A stretch of 64,000 nt of DNA from RGIG3002 sp045546775 (lineage in GTDB: Bacteria; Bacillota; Clostridia; Lachnospirales; Lachnospiraceae): the NCBI GenBank assembly GCA_045546775.1, contig JAZQDM010000084.1:1-64000 (forward strand). The letters are read 5' to 3'. Each line of letters begins with the position of its first letter. The first letter of the stretch is position 1. The notes under the pieces were generated by a model. The model had not been told where the DNA came from and made no database searches. It saw only the letters and a list, made by a program, of their open reading frames with translations. Positions 60,842 through 64,000 of this stretch are shown here, in pieces. A program made the position numbers and the translations under genes.

Positions 60842-61987
60842 TTAGAATACACCAAATACAGCCATAAATGTTCCGGCAGCTACTGCTGTACCAATAACAC
60901 CTGCTACGTTTGGTCCCATAGCGTGCATAAGTAAGAAATTTGTAGGGTCTGCTTCCGCACCGACTTTCTGTGAAACTCTGGCTGCCATCGGAACCGCAGA
61001 AACACCTGCCGAACCGATTAACGGATTTACTTTTCCATGAGTCAGCACACACATCAACTTACCAAATAACACACCTGCCGCTGTACCGAACGCAAAAGCA
61101 ACTAAACCTAATATTACAATCTTGATTGTTGTAAGATTCAAAAATGCTTCTGCACTTGTTGTCGCACCAACGGATGTACCAAGCAAAATAACTACGATGT
61201 ACATAAGTGCATTGGATGCTGTATCTGTCAGCTGTCTTACTACACCGGATTCTCTAAACAAGTTACCGAGCATCAACATACCTACAAGCGGTGCTGTAGT
61301 AGGAAGAATCAAACATACAACAATCGTAACAATAATCGGGAACAAAATCTTCTCCAATTTGGAAACCGGACGAAGCTGACCCATTTTAATTTTACGTTCT
61401 TTTTCTGTCGTCAATAATTTCATAATCGGCGGCTGGATAATCGGAACAAGTGACATATAAGAATATGCCGCTACCGCAATCGGTCCCAAAAGTGCAGTCT
61501 GTCCAAGCTTACTTGCAAGGAAGATGGATGTCGGTCCGTCCGCACCACCAATGATAGAAATTGCAGCCGCTGCCATATCGTTAAAACCTAACGCGATAGC
61601 ACCGAAATATGCCGCAAAAATACCAAACTGTGCTGCTGCACCAAGCAAAAAGCTCTTCGGGTTTGCAATAAGCGGACCAAAGTCTGTCATCGCACCAACG
61701 CCCATAAAGATAAGGGAAGGTAAAATCGCCCATTCATCTAAAAGATAGAAATAATGAAGCAATCCGCCCGCTGCTCCTTCTGTCGGTGCTGCCATAATAT
61801 CCGGGTAGATATTAACTAACAGCATACCAAATGCTATAGGAGTTAATAACAATGGCTCAAACCCTTTAGCAATGGCTAAATATAAGAATATACAGGCTAC
61901 CACAATCATCAGATAGTTACCCCAAGTAAGGTTAAAGAAAGCTGTCTGTTGTATGAGGTTGCCCAATGTATCAATTATGTAATCCAT
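60842..61987 (-). CDS. oadB: Sodium ion-translocating decarboxylase subunit beta
   Basis: OadB decarboxylates carboxybiotin and uses the energy to pump sodium. The 381-residue integral membrane protein has about 10 hydrophobic segments, and the family motifs PSLIFMGVGAMTDFGPL, IIGGADGPTSIF (about 152-163) and GSAGVSAVPMAARVSQ near 335-350. It lies 36 nt before oadA and about 50 nt after the biotin carrier gene. Confidence 0.96.
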   Translation of the reverse strand: MDYIIDTLGNLIQQTAFFNLTWGNYLMIVVACIFLYLAIAKGFEPLLLTPIAFGMLLVNIYPDIMAAPTEGAAGGLLHYFYLLDEWAILPSLIFMGVGAMTDFGPLIANPKSFLLGAAAQFGIFAAYFGAIALGFNDMAAAAISIIGGADGPTSIFLASKLGQTALLGPIAVAAYSYMSLVPIIQPPIMKLLTTEKERKIKMGQLRPVSKLEKILFPIIVTIVVCLILPTTAPLVGMLMLGNLFRESGVVRQLTDTASNALMYIVVILLGTSVGATTSAEAFLNLTTIKIVILGLVAFAFGTAAGVLFGKLMCVLTHGKVNPLIGSAGVSAVPMAARVSQKVGAEADPTNFLLMHAMGPNVAGVIGTAVAAGTFMAVFGVF

Positions 61988-62036
61988 TTCTTAACCTCCT
62001 GTTATTGTCCTTTTAAACCGTATCGGTCTATCGCAA

Positions 62037-62417
62037 TTAGTTCAATGTTGCGAGTACTGCGCCTGCTTCTACCGCATCGCCCACTGCTACATCAATACTT
62101 GCTACTGTACCGTCTTCCGGTGCAACAACAGGAATTTCCATTTTCATTGCTTCGATAATTACAACTGCATCGCCTTTTTTCACAGCCTGACCAACACTTG
62201 CTTCAATCTTGAATACTTTACCTGCTGCGCCTGCTTCTACTTTGATGCTTCCTGCGCCACCTGCCGGTGCTGCCTTCGGTGCTGCAGGAGCCGGTGCTGC
62301 TACAGGTGCTGCTACCGGTGCAACAGGAGCTGCTACAACCGGTGCTCCGGCTGTTGTACCTTCTTCTACTACTACATTATATACGTTTCCGTTTACGGTA
62401 ATTGTATAATTTTTCAT
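62037..62417 (-). CDS. Biotin carrier protein of the decarboxylase complex
   Basis: The 126-residue protein has an N-terminal strand (MKNYTITVNGNVYNVVVEEG), a flexible Ala/Pro/Val linker (about 22-52) and a biotinyl domain (about 56-126). The biotin is carried by K92 in EAMKMEIPV. It hands CO2 from the carboxyltransferases to OadB. Gene size and layout match GcdC/MmdC/OadA C-terminal carriers. It lies between the OadG-like gene (17 nt) and oadB. Confidence 0.95.
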   Translation of the reverse strand: MKNYTITVNGNVYNVVVEEGTTAGAPVVAAPVAPVAAPVAAPAPAAPKAAPAGGAGSIKVEAGAAGKVFKIEASVGQAVKKGDAVVIIEAMKMEIPVVAPEDGTVASIDVAVGDAVEAGAVLATLN

Positions 62418-62434
62418 CTTTGAATCCTCCTAAA

Positions 62435-63199
62435 TTATATCGCTTTCTGCCATTTATTCTTATTTGCTTTGCGAATGGATCTCACTACAAATCCGTCTGT
62501 AGTTGTCTGTCCTTCACTTGCTGCAATTGCCGCTGCAATAACAGCAACCAATTCCAAATCACTTGTCAAATCTTCTGTTTCGGATGCTTCTGCAACTACA
62601 GGTGTTGCTACCGGTGCAGCAGGTGCTTCCGCTTTCTTTGCCTCTTCTACTTTTTTCTGCTCTTTTTTCTTCTTACGGTTTTCAAAAACAGAAATCACCT
62701 TGAATGAACTAATAATGAGACAAATCAGAATCAATACAACAAAAACAGTTCCCATACCGATAAGGGTATTGAGTGCGGCCTTTTCCATAGACTCGCCAAA
62801 TGTATATACAACATTCGTCGTAATCTGGGTCAAGCCATCTTCATCAATAATTACTTCTACAATAGCATTGTGTTCCGTTCCTTCGATTTCAACGCTGACA
62901 ACTGCTGTCTCTTCGTCAACATCCGCAGTAGAACCAACAATACCTATATAATCACCAATATCTTCAGATGCACCTTCATAACTTGCTACCGCTGTAAGGA
63001 AAAGATCATAGTAGATATCACTTGACATTTCGTCAAGATTACCGTTTTTGAAATAAGCAACGGTATCTTCTACGCCCTGCTCTGCTATTTCAATCGCTTC
63101 GTCCACAGACATAAGCGTTACTTCTTCCTTCTTGCTTGCACAGCCTGTAAGTCCAAAGATACAAGTAATCATACCTAATACTAACAAATATTTTTTCAT
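62435..63199 (-). CDS. Lipoprotein with OadG-type membrane and C-terminal domain
   Basis: The roughly 254-residue protein starts with a lipoprotein signal (FGLTGC, lipobox near 15-20 of the mature numbering). An extracellular domain (about 25-130) contains VSVEIEGTEHNAIVEVII. One membrane segment follows (TLIGMGTVFVVLILICLIISS, cited as GMGTVFVVLILICLIISS), typical of OadG/MmdD. The cytoplasmic tail has Lys-rich and Ala/Pro parts and the delta-type end DGFVVRSIRKANKN. So it looks like a fusion of a lipoprotein domain to OadG and MmdE-like parts. It probably anchors the complex. Confidence 0.8.
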   Translation of the reverse strand: MKKYLLVLGMITCIFGLTGCASKKEEVTLMSVDEAIEIAEQGVEDTVAYFKNGNLDEMSSDIYYDLFLTAVASYEGASEDIGDYIGIVGSTADVDEETAVVSVEIEGTEHNAIVEVIIDEDGLTQITTNVVYTFGESMEKAALNTLIGMGTVFVVLILICLIISSFKVISVFENRKKKKEQKKVEEAKKAEAPAAPVATPVVAEASETEDLTSDLELVAVIAAAIAASEGQTTTDGFVVRSIRKANKNKWQKAI

Positions 63200-63217
63200 A
63201 TTAAGTATCATCCTTTC

Positions 63218-64000
63218 TTAAACTGTACCATGTTTTTTAACCGGACGGTCTTCTCTTTTTGTATACAGCATCTCCATTGCACTGATGACATATCTTCTTG
63301 TATCAGCCGGTGAAAGAACTCTGTCTACATATCCTCTTTTTGCTGCGCTGAGTGCACTGTTTTGTAATTCTTTGTACTCTGCTGCTTTTTCTTTGATTAC
63401 GTCAGCGCCCTGGCCTTCGTACATAATCTTAGCTGCAAGTTCTGCTTCCATTGTACCAATCTGTGCATTTTCCCATGCAAAAGTAACATCTGCGCCGATC
63501 GCTTTGGAGTTCATAGTAACGTAAGCGCTGCCAAATGCTTTACCGATAATTACGTTCACTTTCGGAACTGTTGCATTTGCGAATGCATATGTAAGACGTG
63601 CTGCCGCTTTTGCAATTTTCTTTTCTGCACAAGTTGTAGCTGCGTATCCTTTTACGTTTGTAAGTGTAAGAACCGGAATTTCGAAGGCATCACAGAAGTT
63701 AACGAAATCTGCTGCTTTGTCGCATCCTCTCGGAGATAATGCAGCATCAAATTTCTCACAAACTTCACCGTCTGCGCCATAAACTTCCGTACGGTTTGCA
63801 ACCGCACCTACTGTCATACCATTTAATTTGATAAATGCAGTAACCATGTCTTTTGCATAGTCTGCTTTTACTTCAAATACTTTTCCGTTATCGGAAATCT
63901 GAGACAATGCAAGTAAAGTATCTCCTGCACAATTTTCGATGTTTGCACAAGCTCTGTTTAAGTCATCTGCACATTCTTCACAAGGTGCATCGTCCTCGTT
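63218..64000 (-). CDS. Acyl-CoA carboxyltransferase (MmdA-like), 5' part outside the window
   Basis: The frame runs open to the window edge, so only the C-terminal about 260 residues are seen. The carboxyltransferase C-domain is clear: NCDAFEIPVLTLTNVKGY (seen as VNFCDAFEIPVLTL), GKAFGSAYVTMNSKAIGAD (oxyanion region), and AWENAQIGTME. The part nearest the edge is cysteine-rich (CEEC with two further Cys), a linker not typical of all MmdA proteins. Family members act on methylmalonyl-CoA, propionyl-CoA or glutaconyl-CoA. It is first in the operon in this view. Confidence 0.88.
   Translation of the reverse strand, partial: NEDDAPCEECADDLNRACANIENCAGDTLLALSQISDNGKVFEVKADYAKDMVTAFIKLNGMTVGAVANRTEVYGADGEVCEKFDAALSPRGCDKAADFVNFCDAFEIPVLTLTNVKGYAATTCAEKKIAKAAARLTYAFANATVPKVNVIIGKAFGSAYVTMNSKAIGADVTFAWENAQIGTMEAELAAKIMYEGQGADVIKEKAAEYKELQNSALSAAKRGYVDRVLSPADTRRYVISAMEMLYTKREDRPVKKHGTV

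Overview
The window reads as a chromosomal stretch of a low-GC, anaerobic, Gram-positive Clostridia, most likely a Lachnospiraceae member. The signs are an Rnf complex, a sodium-pumping biotin decarboxylase cluster, Spo0A-type and YtfJ-type sporulation families, RqcH/RemA/RNase Y/ZapA homologues, Shine-Dalgarno sites of the GGAGG type and sigma-A type promoters. The genus is not certain. Almost every gene lies on the minus strand. No rRNA, tRNA, insertion sequence, prophage or CRISPR array was seen.

Layout. At 1-3.6 kb are rny and the SOS-controlled recA-recX pair. At 3.9-9.7 kb an operon runs yicC-remA-rpoZ-rimO-pgsA-cinA plus a membrane protein, with gmk missing from its usual slot. At 9.9-12.2 kb on the plus strand are rqcH and a GNAT gene. 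At 12.2-17.4 kb lie an Asp23-family gene, a FakA-like gene, recG and a DegV (FakB-type) gene, then rpmB. At 17.9-20.2 kb is a five-gene operon: an unknown protein, DUF2953, YtfJ, a tiny membrane protein and a J-domain protein. At 20.4-21.9 kb are an HD-GYP protein with an altered HD motif and a NUDIX protein. At 22.1-32.1 kb, in order of transcription, come a flippase, NusG domain II, Gx transporter, ruvA-ruvB, zapA, a U32 protein, a SEDS protein and a class B PBP. At 32.2-44.3 kb are glgA, a Spo0A effector domain without receiver, pckA, aminopeptidase P, deoC, citrate synthase, a stand-alone receiver, thrC, a SleB-like hydrolase and an AP2/HNH-derived protein. At 44.3-52.8 kb are a GH25 protein, apbE, the full rnfCDGEAB operon and a YprB-like exonuclease. 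At 52.9-59.2 kb are cheR and an operon tetR-rpiR-HI0933-cmk-ispH-rpsA. At 59.4-64 kb is a biotin decarboxylase cluster (OadA, OadB, biotin carrier, OadG-like lipoprotein, MmdA), cut by the window end.

Genes that work together: recA/recX and, through a second LexA-type promoter, probably ruvAB form the SOS repair set. ApbE should attach FMN to RnfG and RnfD. The FakA-like and DegV proteins form a fatty-acid kinase pair. The SEDS and PBP proteins form a peptidoglycan polymerase pair. PckA, citrate synthase, the decarboxylase and Rnf link the oxaloacetate node to sodium or proton gradients.

The most unusual items are the AP2-HNH-AP2 protein, the receiver-less Spo0A paralogue with a palindrome in its promoter, the LexA-type site in front of NusG_II-Gx-ruvAB, the degenerate HD-GYP protein, and the joint presence of OadA- and MmdA-type carboxyltransferases. 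Single-base positions of short motifs may be off by one because they were counted by eye.
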